NCBI GenBank assembly: GCA_009823395.1 | Contig: CM020513.1 | Coordinates: 20,276,501 to 20,340,500, forward strand | Reading direction: 5' to 3' | Length of the DNA: 64,000 bases | From: Thamnaconus septentrionalis | Lineage: Eukaryota; Chordata; Actinopteri; Tetraodontiformes; Monacanthidae | In this document: positions 21,081 to 34,900 of the stretch, piece by piece | Position numbering within the stretch: position 1 is the stretch's first letter | Layout: the number at the start of each line of letters is the position of its first letter | The notes under the pieces: generated by a model | What the model saw: only the letters and a program-made list of their open reading frames with translations | What the model was told of the DNA's origin: nothing | Databases searched by the model: none | Translations under genes and position numbers: made by a program

Positions 21081-21766
21081 GTCCGCCTAAAAGTCTGTGA
21101 CAAATTTGAATTCAGCCGAGTGAGCACTTGTCAAACGCCAAAGTACGTGGAGCATGCGGTGTCGGTGCATGGCAAGAGGCCTTGTTCGGTCCGTAGTTGC
21201 CATTTTAAAGGTTGGCCACTAGATGGCACTAATGGCCCAGTTACTCTGCACTTGTTTTTATTGATGCACTGTCACTTAGATTGCTATTTATTTAGGTTTA
21301 TTGATGTCTTTTTTTTTATTTGTTTTTTTTTTTTAAATTGACGTGTTCGTTCAGTACCAGTAATATAGCCCAAGTAGTTCGGAAATAAACATCGGAACCT
21401 GCAGACTCACCAGCAGAACGTTTTCTATTGCTTCACTGGCAGGTAGTGCAAGTAACTCACACGGAAAAGACATAGAAAGTTTGTGTATTTCAAAGAAATG
21501 TAAGGTTTAGTCAGATACGCCGGTGAAAGTTTATGACTTAAGGGAACATGTTTCAGGACCAACACTTATTTGTCTAATTTGTGTATCGTAGGATCGTAGT
21601 GTTTTGTTTCTTATCGGCAGTGGACGCTGTGGGAAATCTGTCTAAATAACTGGCTAGCTTGGCTCGGCTAATTCATGGCTAAAGGTAGCTTAGAAAATGA
21701 TTTAGTCACCAAGCTAAAAAGCAATACTTTTGTGGCCACAACACATTAGATGTGAAAAGTAGGGTT

Positions 21767-21798
<32 letters not shown>

Positions 21799-23081
21799 AA
21801 ACTAGACAGGGTGGAATATTAAAAGATAAGTGTCTTTCTTCCGTGGCTTTAGCAACATATTTTGGCTGTTGAGAAGAGTTGAATCTCTCAGTCAAAGAAG
21901 TGCTGTGATATGGAATGCAAGTTTGTGTGTGTTTGTGAGTCACTTAGATAGTACAAGAGCAAAACCCTCACATTTCGGAAGCACAAATCACAGCTCACTC
22001 TTATTTTTTTCCTCCTACCACAGGACGACTTGTAGTCCAGCGTGTCTGGTGTGCATGTCCTGACTCCTGTGTAGTTATTTTACTTTGACCAGCCGTGGTT
22101 TAACTGCAGCTCCTCCGTTGTCTCCCAGCAGAACTCACCCGGGCCCCCTGGGCCAGGGGTCGAAACAAGACATCATGTCGCTTGATAGAAATGTCCACGC
22201 GTAATAGAAAGCACGTCTTAAAATGTGTCTTTCTCATGGCTTGGTTATGGTGGTTAATACCTGGTCAAGTGGATCACACCGGGACCAAATCAGACTTCTG
22301 GTCTACTCCCTTACCCCCACGTACACACGTTCACACATTTACACTTTGACACAATAACACACATCCGTACACCCTCTTTCCACCTCAGCCTTGGGGGGTG
22401 GGGGGGGGGGGGGGTTCACGCTGTCATTTTATGATAGTAGCTATTTCAAGCAGGGGTCATTGAATTCTCCAACATGATTGATACCAGCATTGGTTAAATG
22501 GGAGAAAAAAGCACTGTTCTATTAAGAGATCAGTGGCTAGTGGAGACCTCCCACTTAAATAGTCATATCCCCCAGAGGCATGTGTTTGCGTGTATGCAGT
22601 GTGTGTGTGTGTGTGTGTGTGTGCGTGTGTGTGAACCACATTGGCGGTGATGTTGAGGGGACACAGTTAGTGGCACAGGACCATCCACAGGTCAAATTAA
22701 ATAACCCAGATAATTTAAAAAGCATTGACAGTGCAATTTGTCCATTCATTGTTATTGCTCTGACCCCTATTAGTGTCAATGGGCTAGTTCATTTGAACCT
22801 AGATGGCTTATCAAGGTGTTATCTCCTCAGTGCAATGGAATTGGTGTTGAACAAAGAAGAAAAAAAAACTAATGGTCATTTCAAAGCCATTATGTTAGAT
22901 TGGAGTGATGGAGAAACATTACGAGGCTTTAATGTACCAGTCGGTTATTTCCAATAAAATCATTAAGCAGTAAAATTGCAGATGAGAAAGTAATTATAAG
23001 CTTTTTAGTCAAATGGAAGATTATTACTGCTTATTAAACGGCCAATTCTATTAACCTTTTTTGACACGATGTGATTAACAG
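21081..23081. other. Divergent intergenic region depdc7 / ccdc73
   Basis: depdc7 is transcribed left and ccdc73 right from this 2-kb stretch, so it must hold both promoters. It contains a CTCF-like motif at 21216-21229, a (TTTC)n at about 21768-21798, a G run at about 22385-22413 and a (GT)n at about 22599-22632. QSER1 and PRRG4, which lie here in human, are not seen. Confidence 0.6.
21216..21229. promoter_or_regulatory. CTCF-like binding motif
   Basis: CCACTAGATGGCAC is a close match to the core of the vertebrate CTCF motif. It lies about 140 bases upstream of the depdc7 start codon, in the divergent promoter region. Confidence 0.5.
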
Positions 23082-23127
23082 GAGGCTCGGGCCCAGTGAG
23101 ACCTTGACCCGTCTTGAAACAAGCGCA

Positions 23128-26100
23128 ATGGATCACAGTTCAGACTCCAGGACGCTTTGCACTTCCACCACGGTGAGTAACTTCTGACAAGTCTGTCTTT
23201 GTTCTGAGTTTGTATTCCTCGCGGAACCCAATTTAAAACCTCAAATAATTTCAACTCATCATGAACAGATTATTTTCATTTCTTTGTCTGTTTTGATCTT
23301 CATTGAGGCTCTGGCGCACAGAAGTAGACATTTCTTCTATATTCTACCTTCACATTGTCCATCACTCGGATCCATTCATTATCAAACCTGAACCAAAACA
23401 GCCTCTCTTGTGAAGCCGTTCTCTGATGGTTGTCCACTGGGAAAGTAAAGGCACGTCTGGTTTTGCAGGGCGGAGGATCTGTGCTGGAACCAGAGCTGGA
23501 GACTCTTTCTGGAGACCGTCGCCAAACCTCGTTCACGGAAGGCACCATCTTGCTGCAGTTGGTGGAATTTAAAACTCATCTCGTTGAGGTTGTGGAGGAG
23601 CTCCATATTCGGCGGGTACGCTCAACGTCGGCACAGTGGGTTCTGCACAGTCAGTCACAGTTTTGTTCATGAAAAGTCTCCAAAGGTCTTCGCACAACGC
23701 CTGAAAGCCATATAGTTTTTACATGTGAGTCATCAAACTTGCGTCTGTGAATATGTATGTAAGATCCATCGATGGGATCGGAAGAAAAAACACCTATTTC
23801 TCATGACCTGTTCATTTTAGCATCTTCTACCTTTTCTTTTAATCTGCCTCACACCCTTTTTTCCCCAACAAAAACCTTAGTCGTCATGCATGGCTTTCTG
23901 TTAATTAGAAGAGCCGAGGATTTCATTAAAAAAAAAAGCAGTAGAGGCGTTTTTTGTGATTTCACATCCTAGCAGGAAGCCAGCCGCCCCTCCTGGCTGG
24001 GTGGACAATAAGACTCTGCTCAGCTGAATGCGCGCCGTGTCAAGATCGGGGTCACATTGACCGTCTGGCCCCTGATCAAAAAGTAAAGAGGAAATTTGTT
24101 TGTGAAAGTAGGAAAAAATAAATAAGGTTTTTAACCCTCAGGCAACTGATTTCAGGCTGACATCAAATTCCCAGTGTGCTTAAAGGTTAGGGAGGCCAAA
24201 GTGGGTCGTTGGCGCTTTGTTCCCATTTCGTTTTTATTGTTATAGTCGTGTTAACGGCGCCGCAAACACACGACTGCGTGTCAGTCTTCCTCGGGCACCG
24301 CTGCCATTAAAGTGCACTGTGCGGCTGTGTTGTTGCTGGGGCGAAGAGGTTGGGGAGGCGAGAGGATGTCATGATAGTGCCAGAAATTCCAGAGCAGGTC
24401 GCATTCCAGCCTTCCAGCCTGTTTTTTTTTTTTTCTTTCTTTCATACGGTGCAAGTAAGTTTTTTTTATTGTTATTGTGAGAATGGGGAACAAAAATGTC
24501 AGCGGTGAGACATTTCAACTCAAATGACCCGTTTTTTTGTAACATTTATCTCACGGTAATTGTAATGTCAATTAAAAAAAGGTAAAAAAAAAAATGTATT
24601 CAAAGTTTTAAAAAAGAAACAAGCAAAAACTAAAAAAATAGACACACACAACGCATTGAAAGTCAATCATTTTGATACAGTCGGTGGTTTTGAGATAAAA
24701 CTAAAAGTGCCACCAGGCCTGATCCTCAGCACCGTGCTTTGATTTACGTGAACGCCTGCGTTTAATAACGCTTTCAACTACATGCAGACGCAATTATTCC
24801 TCGGCGGGGGGAAAAAAAATAACAGCTTTATATCCTGTGCACTCCTGCTTTTCTTTTTTCTTTTTTTTTTTTCTTTTTGGTCCTTTCTTTTTTTCTTCAA
24901 AGTGCTGTGCCATGACGCAGGTAGCACAGTTTAATGGGAACTTATAAAATAATCTGGGTGAGTTCGCCAGCTCCCACGTGGACATTAAAAAGTCCAATGG
25001 GTATTGACTTTTACCTGCCTTGGCCTGGAGGAGAAGGGAGGATAGGGATGACTCTCCACAAATATCGCCTCCCTACTGATGCTCCTCGCTCAGTGTGGAA
25101 GAAAGCGAAAGGGGAGCGGAGAAACTTAAGACCATTTGCCACTCGGAATGACTTTTAAAGAGTTATTGGCCTGCAAAATAAATAAAAAAATATAAAAAAT
25201 ATGGTATTTAGGATTACACTGTGACAGTTATTGATCCGTCTGAACCCACTTTTGAATTTTGAAGGTTGTCGTAACCGTTCTGATATGAGTCACTCATCGT
25301 ATTTTTCGTGTGAATGTTATTTCTTTGCGGTCCAGGATGCAGAGACGCGTTTGGAGGATCAGATCAGTCGGCTGGTGCTGGACAAACAGGAGCTGGAGTG
25401 GGAGAAGGTACGACTGGGCCTCGCGTCAGCGTCCCCCTCGTCAAACTGACGCTTCTCTTTTTCCTTCTTGTCTCCGCCCGCGCGTCAGGAAAGCCTTCAG
25501 CGTCAAACTGAAACGGCGGCAAAGCGGCACGCAGAGTCGCTCGTCGGCGTGAAGAAGCAGGTGCGCGCTCGCCGAGTCCGAGTTTGAGATTTAAAGTGTA
25601 GATAAAAGACTTAAAAGCCTCGTTTCTTCTCTCAAGTTTCAGGCCAAAATCAAAAGCCTGGAGGAGGAGAAGGTAGGAGGAGGCCAGGCCCAAACGCTCC
25701 AGCGTGTGTTTTATACCTATTTATTGAATTAACGTGATTGAGGGCAGCGGTAAATCCCCTCATCTCAGTTGCACACTCTTGGCCCGCGCGGTGGATTCTT
25801 TGCGCCGTGCTGTGCTATTTATTGCTTTTTTTCGACACACTATAATGATGTAAAAATTGCAGGGGAAATACCAGGTCAGCGTCGAGCTAAAAGACAGGGA
25901 GATTAACAACTTGAAGGACGAGCTGAAGTCACTGCAGGTACTGAGACGTCTCCTCAATGTGCGCCCAACCGTTTGCCTCATTATTTGCTTTTTCGTTAAA
26001 CTGTCGGAAGGCTTTGAGCTACGGCTTCGCGATTAATCAAATTTAAATTAAAATCAGAATTTTTAGTCAAGTTTAAAAAGACTAAAATCAGAAAATCGAT

Positions 26101-29100
26101 TTTCCTCTCTCATGCTTCCTGGTCGGCGCCTCTAGGCTACCGTAGTGGCTACCTTTGTTGACTCGCGTCTGTAGTTGTCCTAGCTACAGCAGATGTTAAA
26201 ACCAGGAAGTGATTCTGTATGCCACTACCTGTTAGTAAATATTTATTTTCCTAAGTCGCGTACGGCGTGCACTTGTCCCGTTTTTGTAGCATATTTAACC
26301 AGATTTAGCCAAAATATTGAAATCGAAAATCAAGTTTTCAGAGAAAAAATATATATATATTTTTAGGATTTTATTTTTGTCCAAAATGGCCCAGCCCCAG
26401 ATTGAGCGGAATCAGTCAATAAAGAAGCTCATGCTTCTGAGGGAGTCAGTCTGCTTTCCCCAGTCTTCCCAGTCCTCCCAGTGCTTGTCTCCGCAGAGGT
26501 GATATACAGCTGTCCCCCGCGCTCCACTGCATCCTAACAGCCCCGCCGGGTGACACAGACAATAGAGAGGGGCTTTTGATATTCTATCTGGGAGACGCCG
26601 ACCGCAGTGTTGGGCTTTGTTAAGACCCAGTCGTGTCCATTGTTCGGCCACGGTCTGGTGGAGGCCTTTAATTTAGACATTGCTTCGCATCAGCGGCACT
26701 GGGGGTTGAGGTGATTTAACTGTCGTACCGAGATGATCTGCAAAATTGCTCGTTTGTGCTCGCTGGAAACAAAATGGCTCAATTATTTAATGATTAAAAC
26801 CAAGTAATTTCTAATTGCGATCATTGATATTTTTTTTTTTTTTACCCATGTCATTTACATATACATTAAAGTATAATTGAAATTTAATTCAGTTTCCATG
26901 GCTTAAATCTTAATATTATGAAAAAAACATTGATTGAAAAATGTGAAAATAAGTCAACAAACGGGCGATTCATGTGTTTCCTCTCAATTATAAGCCAAAT
27001 AGGTTATATAGTAAAATGTATATTAATAGTAGAACCAAAAAGTACCTCACACAGATATTGGGAACTGTAGTACTGGCTGTATACACTTTGTATTTTTACA
27101 GAACAGCCAATTATACTGCTTAAAAAAATGACCCTTTTCCAAACAGCGGTTTTGAAATAATTATTAGACTTTGTCGGTCCAGAGACATTTTTTGCTTTAC
27201 TAAAAGCACACCACACAGAAACAGCTCTGTCAACTTTGAAAATCAGGGGGATTTTCACTGGCGATGAGCAGCAGCAGCCGCAGCAGCAGCAGGCAAACCT
27301 CACTATCCTGAGCGAGTACAGAAATTTAATTGCTGCTGCCATAAATCGTCGATCTTGAAACTAAATTTTGATGTGTGTGAATCGAGTTTGAGCGCGCTCG
27401 TCTCTCGTGGCCAGCTGTTCCATCGTATGTCATCTTGCCGACTTTAATTTTCCAGTACCTTTTCACAAGTCCTCTGTAGCCTGAGGTATTCCTCATCCAT
27501 TTTACTAGCCCTCCCACCCCCCACCTCGGCAAACATTTGCCTCACGACGTTTGTTTTTTGTCTGAATATCGTTCAGCCTGACGCGCAACTTTCCATTTGC
27601 GAGCGTCTAATTGCGCTTCTTCTCGTCTCCATCCCCTCCTGACAGCTGCTGAAGTACAACTTGGAGAAGAAAACAAGTGAGCTGGTAAGGGAAGAATTTT
27701 CCACTTGTGCAAATAGTTGACACAGGACGGGTGGGAGTGAGAAAAATTAAAACAGGGGGGGATGAGGGAACGGTGCGAAGGCGAGATGGAAGCTCGGAGG
27801 GAAGGGAGTTCATCAGGAGTATCGGATGGGGAGTGCGTGACTCTTTGAACTGCCGGCGCAGCAGAGAAAATATCTCCATTAAAGTATTTTATAACCGCGC
27901 CTCGCTCGGTTTAACCTTCCTCGCATCACGGCAAGAGGGAGTCCGGTCGGGAGGCGGTGGGGAGGCGGGCGGGCGGGGGGGGTGGCGGGAGTGGAGGATG
28001 AGGCTGAAAGGAGTTGGAGGAGTGGGGAGGGGGGGGGGGCAGAAAGAGAGGAGAGAAGGAAGGAATTACCCGGATACAGACAGTCAGCTTGAAGAGTTGT
28101 GTAGCCCAACTGAATGAACGCACCTCACCGCAGTGTTGTCGCCAAGACCGCACTGACCGAGACCAAGACAGTATCGAGACTAGAGAGTCCAAAGTCCAAG
28201 ACTTTATGTATGGAAGAAAAATAACGGCAAAACGGAAAGAAATGAGCAGTATCTTTCTGAATTGATCATTCTAAATTGAACAGCAAGGTCTCTTTTCAGC
28301 AAGGTGTCTTTTAATCATTTTCTTTAACATTTTGCTGCTTTTCAAAAGAACAACTTTGCTTCATAAAATTCAAAAATAAATCAACTAGAAATAAAGGGTC
28401 TGTGTCACTCTGGGTGTCACAAACAGAGCGTAAAACGGCAGCAGCTGCATTTGTTTTCCGTTATTATCGTGTCATTGCAGTGTTTGCAGTCTTGACCGGT
28501 CTTGATCAAAAAATCCCCAGTCCGCCCAGTCTGAGACCCAGACCCTTAATAAGTGGTCTTAAGACCGAGACTAATCTCGGGTACTGCAACACTACCTAGC
28601 GGGACACTGGGTCAGCGTTCCAGCGTTGAAGCACTTTGACTGAAGGACAAGCAGCGTCCAAAGGGAGGCAGCAGCCTGCCGTCTAGAACCACCGCTACAT
28701 CTCTCACCCCCCCCCCACCAGCTCTCAGCGAGCTGCAGTAAAAGGCGCACAGCCTGCGCGTGAAGCTCACGTCCTTCCTTTTGTAGCTCCGTTAAAAAAG
28801 AATTCCAACCGTGGTCTCCTCTCCGTAGGGGGCGCTCACCTCTCTGTCTGCGTTTCTTGCGCAGGAGCAGAAGCTGGCGCTGCAGAGCAGGTCCAAGGAC
28901 AGCCACTTGAGGCAGCTGGGGGAGGTGGAGAAGCGCTCCGGCGTTCTGTCCAGGCAGTGCGCCGCGGTCAAGCGGGCCCACGAGAAACTGGAGCAGAACG
29001 GTGCCGAGCGGACGACGCCACAAAACGCGCAAAAACTGCGGTTGCTTCTGTGTTTACTGCCATGCAGTCAGGCCCATAAATATTGGGACGTCGACGCAAT

Positions 29101-31428
29101 TCTCATCTTAAACACCATCTCAATGCGGATGGACAACGACCCTAAGCTTACTGCGAAAGCAACCAAAGAGTTTTTGTTTTTTCAAGGCAGAGAAGTTGAA
29201 TGTTATGCAATGGCCAAGTCAGTCACCTGACCTGAATCCGATGGAGCATGCAAATTACTTGCTGAGGACAAAACTGAAGGGAAAATGCCCCAAGAACAAG
29301 CAGGAAGTGAAGACAGTTGCATCACCAGGGATGAGACCCAGCGTCTGGTGATGTCTATGCCTTCCAGACTTCAGGCTGTGATTGACTGCAGAGGATTTGC
29401 AACCAAGCATTAAAAAGTGAAAGTTTGATTTATGACTGTTACTTTGTCCCATTACTTTTGTTCCCTTTTGGGAGGCACATATACAAACTGTTGCAATTCC
29501 TACACCGTTCACCTGATTTGGATGTAAATACCCTCAAATTGAGCTGAAAGTCTGCAGTTAAAGAACATCTTGGTTTCATTTTAAATCCATTGTGGTGGTG
29601 TTTACAGCCAAAAAGATGAGAATTGCGTCGATGTCCCAATATGTATGGACCTGACTGTACGTTCCTGCAGATGTGCGACTGTTTAGTTGGATTTGACAAT
29701 TTTATGAGCCGCAGCTGGAGAAGATATTGGATCAGAAAAGTAGAACTTCAGCTCATAATTATGAATTAGGTCGATATCGTGTCTTTGCCTGCGCTGTATT
29801 GCTTACTTTCATTGCATTTATTTGCTTTCAATCGTCAACCGGATGTCTGCAACTCTTGCAGTTGACGAGGCCTTAAAAAGAAACGAGACGCTGACCTCTG
29901 CAAAGGCAAAACTGGAAGCAACAATTGTATCACTGAAGAAGGTACAGTATGTGACGCCGCGCCACCGCTTCGTTGGTAACGTTTCACCACCTCAACACGA
30001 CAGTTTGCCTCAGCGGAACGCGAGTTGCATTCGACTAACAGAGAGCCGTGCACGTTTGAAATGAGAGGCTGTCTGTTGCACTTCAGGAGCTGGAAGATGC
30101 GAACGTCAGACTGATAAAGGCCAAGATGTCATCCGCCGTCAAAGACGAGAGCCGCAGCTCCGCAGACAGAGAGCTGCGTCTCCAGCAGCTGCAGCAGCGA
30201 CTCCACACAGTAAATGAAGATCTGCAGCGTTTCCTCGCAGCCGCGAGGCACCCATGACTGTTTGGGCCACCTTTTGTGTCTGCGTTCAGGAAGCTAAAGT
30301 CAACGAGGCTCTAATGGAGGAGAACGTATCTGCAAGAGAGGAGAAGCAGGTACAAGCTGGACCAGCGGGACAGGAAGAGAACGCAGTTAACCCGTGTCAG
30401 CGTCAGTGTCAGTGTGTTGGTCTTTAGGAGGTGATGAGGCGTCTCGAGTTCACCCAGCGGCTGCTGTTGAGCCAGACGCAGGCAGTGAGCCGAGTGGAGC
30501 TGGAGCTGCAGATGCAGAAAGAGCAGCACCAGGTCAGAGTGGTTCTGGATTCCCCCCCCCCGTGGACCTTTGAAGTACATTTTACTCCACAGATAAATGG
30601 GTCAATCTCACCTACAATACAATCGTAGGAATACTAGTTTTCTTAACAAGAGGCAGAACATCGTCTTTAGATAGTGGCTTGCACATGATAGGATAACATG
30701 TCCAAATTTAGCAACAGAATTGCGGAAAAGCGGAAAAAACTCGAAAGTGTTATTCTGAGAACGCTGGGAAAAAAGCGACACCATCGGCGCGTTTTTGAGC
30801 ATTTAATGGTGATGTTGTTTGAATCATAAATGGCTTTAAAATACTGTGAGTAAATAATTTTTGCTTTTTTAAGCAATACCACACAATTTAAAAAAAAAAG
30901 AGAAAAATTAGAAAGCCTCTTGAAATTGAAGCTGAATTTGTCAAAAAGCAGCGTATCTCTGAAGTGCACTTCTTCCTTAAGTGAACCTGCATTAGAGGGG
31001 ATTTTATTTGTACCCCTGGGCGTATTTCTAAAGGTAAAAACCGCGTTCCACCCATTTGTTTGAGATAAACCAGGAATTTTTGCAGCCCGCATTTAAATGA
31101 TTACAGAGGAAATTTATACACGCGCAGAAATAAATAATGGCCGGCGTTTCTCCTCATAAACGTGATGAATGTGGTGTCGCGTATCAGACCACATACATTA
31201 GTGAAGACGGTCCCCGCCGCACCGGAATGATGGCTAGTGTGTGTTTTTTTTTCTCCCCCCCCTCACCCCCCCCCGCCCCCATTTACAGCTTTTATGGTTT
31301 ATTATTCTCTCTTCTTCCGTCTGTGCCCCCCCCACCCCCACCATTTCACTTTTAATTCACCTGTTCATTAATTTATTAAAATCATTATCAAAATGACACA
31401 AGCCGGCTGATTTGTATTAGCGGGGCCG

Positions 31429-31484
<56 letters not shown>

Positions 31485-31935
31485 GTCCCGTCTGCCCCCT
31501 CGCCCCCCCCTTCCCCTGTTCACCTTAAATAAACACATAAAAATTTTAGCATTGCATTAAAAAAAAAAAATCCCACGGGTGATTAATTTTACTGCAGGCC
31601 CTTAAGCGGGAACACGAGGTGGCGCGCGACGGGAGCAAGGCGGCCCAAGACAAGCTAGCCCAGCTAATGGAGAGCCTCGCCGCCGCCAGGACCAGCTGGG
31701 CCGAGGAGGTTAGAGGGGGAGGGGAGGGGTTGGGGGGGTGGCGAGGTAGGGCAGCCGATTGTCGTCCGTGTCCCCCGTGCGTTTCTTGTGCGGAGCAGAA
31801 GGCAGAGCTGTTGGGCGGCGTGGAGGCGGCGCAGCGGGAGCTGGATGGTGTGAACAGGGCTCACGAGGAGCTCCGCTCACAGGCCGCGGCTCAGGCCCGG
31901 CTCCTCTGTGAGCTGGAGGTACACGCAGAAGCACC

Positions 31936-31980
<45 letters not shown>

Positions 31981-34900
31981 CGAATGCACAAGATGTGGAT
32001 AGATTTCGGGTTTCCGCAAAGTAAAACGAAGCCTCGTGCAGCAGATTGTGACCACATCCCGCCTCTTTATTTTCTTCACACAGAAAAAGCCAATCAGGGT
32101 TGCCAGGTTTGCTCCAATCCACCCACGTCCAGCTCTGAGGCCTTGAAGCCAGAAAGTCTGAGCGAGTTGGGAGCCGGAGCTTCGCCTGCTGCCAGTGGAG
32201 CAACTGGAGGTCAGCCAGCTAAATATAAACACGGTGAAGTCGAGGTTGTTGGGGGTTTTTTTTTTCACATGCTCGACTCGGAAGTTGAACCTCCTGATAC
32301 ACACAACACACATGGATTCAAGGATTGAAGGAACTTTATTAGCTGTTGCGTACAAATATACGACAAAACGACAAACTTAAAGGCAAAAACATAAACAACC
32401 AAGGCAAATATATCAATGAATAAACACAGAAGCTGAAATTAGCTAACAACTCTTAACTTTTTTTTTTCCTCTTGTGTGTTTGTTATGTTTCTGGACAAGA
32501 TGGCCGAGTACCACAAGTGCAAAAACAGCAGCAGCCAGAAACCGAACAGCCCTCAAACTCATCGGACTCTCCGGCCAACAGCAAAAATGAACGTGATGCT
32601 CTGGCACCGCCTGACAGCTGCCGAACGAACGGCGCCTGCCGCGTCACCGACGCGTTAAGCAACTCGGCCGCGGGTCATTCTTCTGCCGACGACCACGATG
32701 GTGCCGGAAGGACCGAGGGACGGTCAGGTGATACGAAGCAAGGCGAGGAAGACGCTAATTGGGCCGGTTGTGACGACGGAGCGGAAACGAGAGGAGCCCA
32801 AACAGCTGATAGGGCGGACGGACCGGAGGACGGCCAGCGGTCAGCGGGGGAACCGGAGGACGGCGAACAGACCGGAGGAGCGACAGAAGACAGAGCGGCG
32901 GGAGCGGAGGGAGCGGAGGGAGCGAGGTCACACGGAGTGGAGGAGAGAGGAAAGACAGAGCCGCTCGTCCCCCGGGCCCAGATACCGACCCAGACGGCTG
33001 CTGCCGATACGGCGGCCGAGAGGGGCGACGCGCAGCAGGTCGTCGACCTCGGGGACGCAGGAGGAGGAGCAGGAGGAGGAGCAGGAGCAGAAGAAGGGCC
33101 GACGGCGACCCCACCGGCCGTCCCCGTGTCCTCGGATCAATCCACGGGAGACTCCAGGACAATAGGGGGCGACACCGAGCAGGCGCAGCCGACCAGCTCG
33201 CCTGATGTCGGCAGTGTCACCGAGCAAATGGAGGAAACCGACGGCGGCGCGGCGGCGGAGTCGGCGGTGGAACGCCAGGTGTCACCCGAGGCGGGCGAGG
33301 GCACCTCAGAGCAGCAGCGCCAGCCCGCAGAGACTCCAGCGGCTCCACATCACCACTCCCACAACTCTCCCACGTCGGAGGGCGGAGCAGCTCGGTCAGA
33401 CCCGGGCCAACGCGGCGCCACGGAGTTCAGCGCCAGCACAGAGGAAGACAGAGCAGGATCAGGTGTCTGCTTTGTTTGTTCTCAGTCTAGAAATATTTTC
33501 ATTTTATTTTAATTTCATTTCTTTTTAATCAATATAATCTCCATTCTTTTCTACTGTATTGTTGCTGTAATTATGCAAATTTCCCCAATGTGGGTCAGTA
33601 AAGGCTTTGTCTTCTTCTTCTTCTTCTTCTTCTTCTTCTTCTTCTTCTTCTTCTTCAGAGAAGGGAAACGAGGCCCAGAAAAGCCAATGCAGTGCAAGCT
33701 CGCCGCTGCCCGCCACTAAACGCAGTGACAAGACGCCGCTCGCCGGCGACAAGAAGCCGTTCTCGAGCAGCGGCGGGGCGCACAGGTTGGCGTTTGACTG
33801 GCGCAGCGTGCAGAGAGAAGCGGCGAGCCCCAGGAAGTCACACGTCCTCGGCCTGCACAAGTGTGCAGTTCAGGTACCACCGAGGGCGTCAGCAGCTTTT
33901 TGAAAGATGCAATTTATCATCGTGTCATTTATAATAGAGCGATAAGCAAACAGTTTTCTATGCCTGTGCAAATATGTGTGCTATATTTGCAGTATCTGTT
34001 AGTTGAATGAGTAATACATTCAGAGCTATTTAACAACGTTAAAAGCTGCGACCCAATCAACCCAAAAGTGGGCCGCAACCCACCAGTTGAGAAACGCTGT
34101 TCTAGGTTGTTAGCGTTACTTGATAAGTATTTATGATATAATTACCACAGTAATCCAGTAATCCCATTACATCACTCCGTTACTCAAATAGTAGTTTAAT
34201 TACAGTGGTGGATTACTTAGTAATAGATTACTCGCCAACACTGGCCAGTTACCGATGCCTATAATAAAATTCAGCATCTTCAGTGACGGATGACGTTTGA
34301 AAGAACGCCAACGAGCCCCGAGCGTGCGCTGCAGGCAGCAGAGGTCACATAGCCCCCACCCCCCCACCCCCCCGCCACCGCCTCGTCATTTATCAGCCGT
34401 GACCTCAGCGCGGAGCCATGTGGAAAATTTAATTGCGGCGCGTTAAAAGCCGGGCCACCCCCGACATCCTCCTGCGGCCGCAGCTTGATGCTGAGCAGAG
34501 GGGAGACGACCACACGCTGATGATCCGCAAAACAAACCAGGAGGAAGTCGGAGTGAACTTTGCTAAAATGCTTGAAGACATAAGAGCGCGTTGGCGCTCG
34601 CCCAGGTCGACTCTGAGTTGTGCTCAGTCGCACCAGCGGCAAATAAACCCATGAACACCTGTTGACCAGTTTAACCGTGGCATCCCAAAAAAAAATGAAG
34701 CGACTGGAAAGGCAGAAGGTTGAGCTTCTTTCAACTCCGTCCAGGGAGCCATCAGGCTGCACTTCAGCATTTTCATGAATACGGAGACACAGTTACATCT
34801 GATGTCATGATTCACTCTTCATTCATATAAAGGAAGGAATGACAAAACAAATCAAATCTTTCACAAATCAAACACCTCATCAAAAATTGCTGGACAGACC

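Noticed and set aside
32698..33165. 155-aa Arg-rich frame inside ccdc73 exon 16, and a 135-aa antisense frame
   Set aside because: Alternative frames of the same low-complexity GC-rich exon; only one frame matches the splice phases on both sides.
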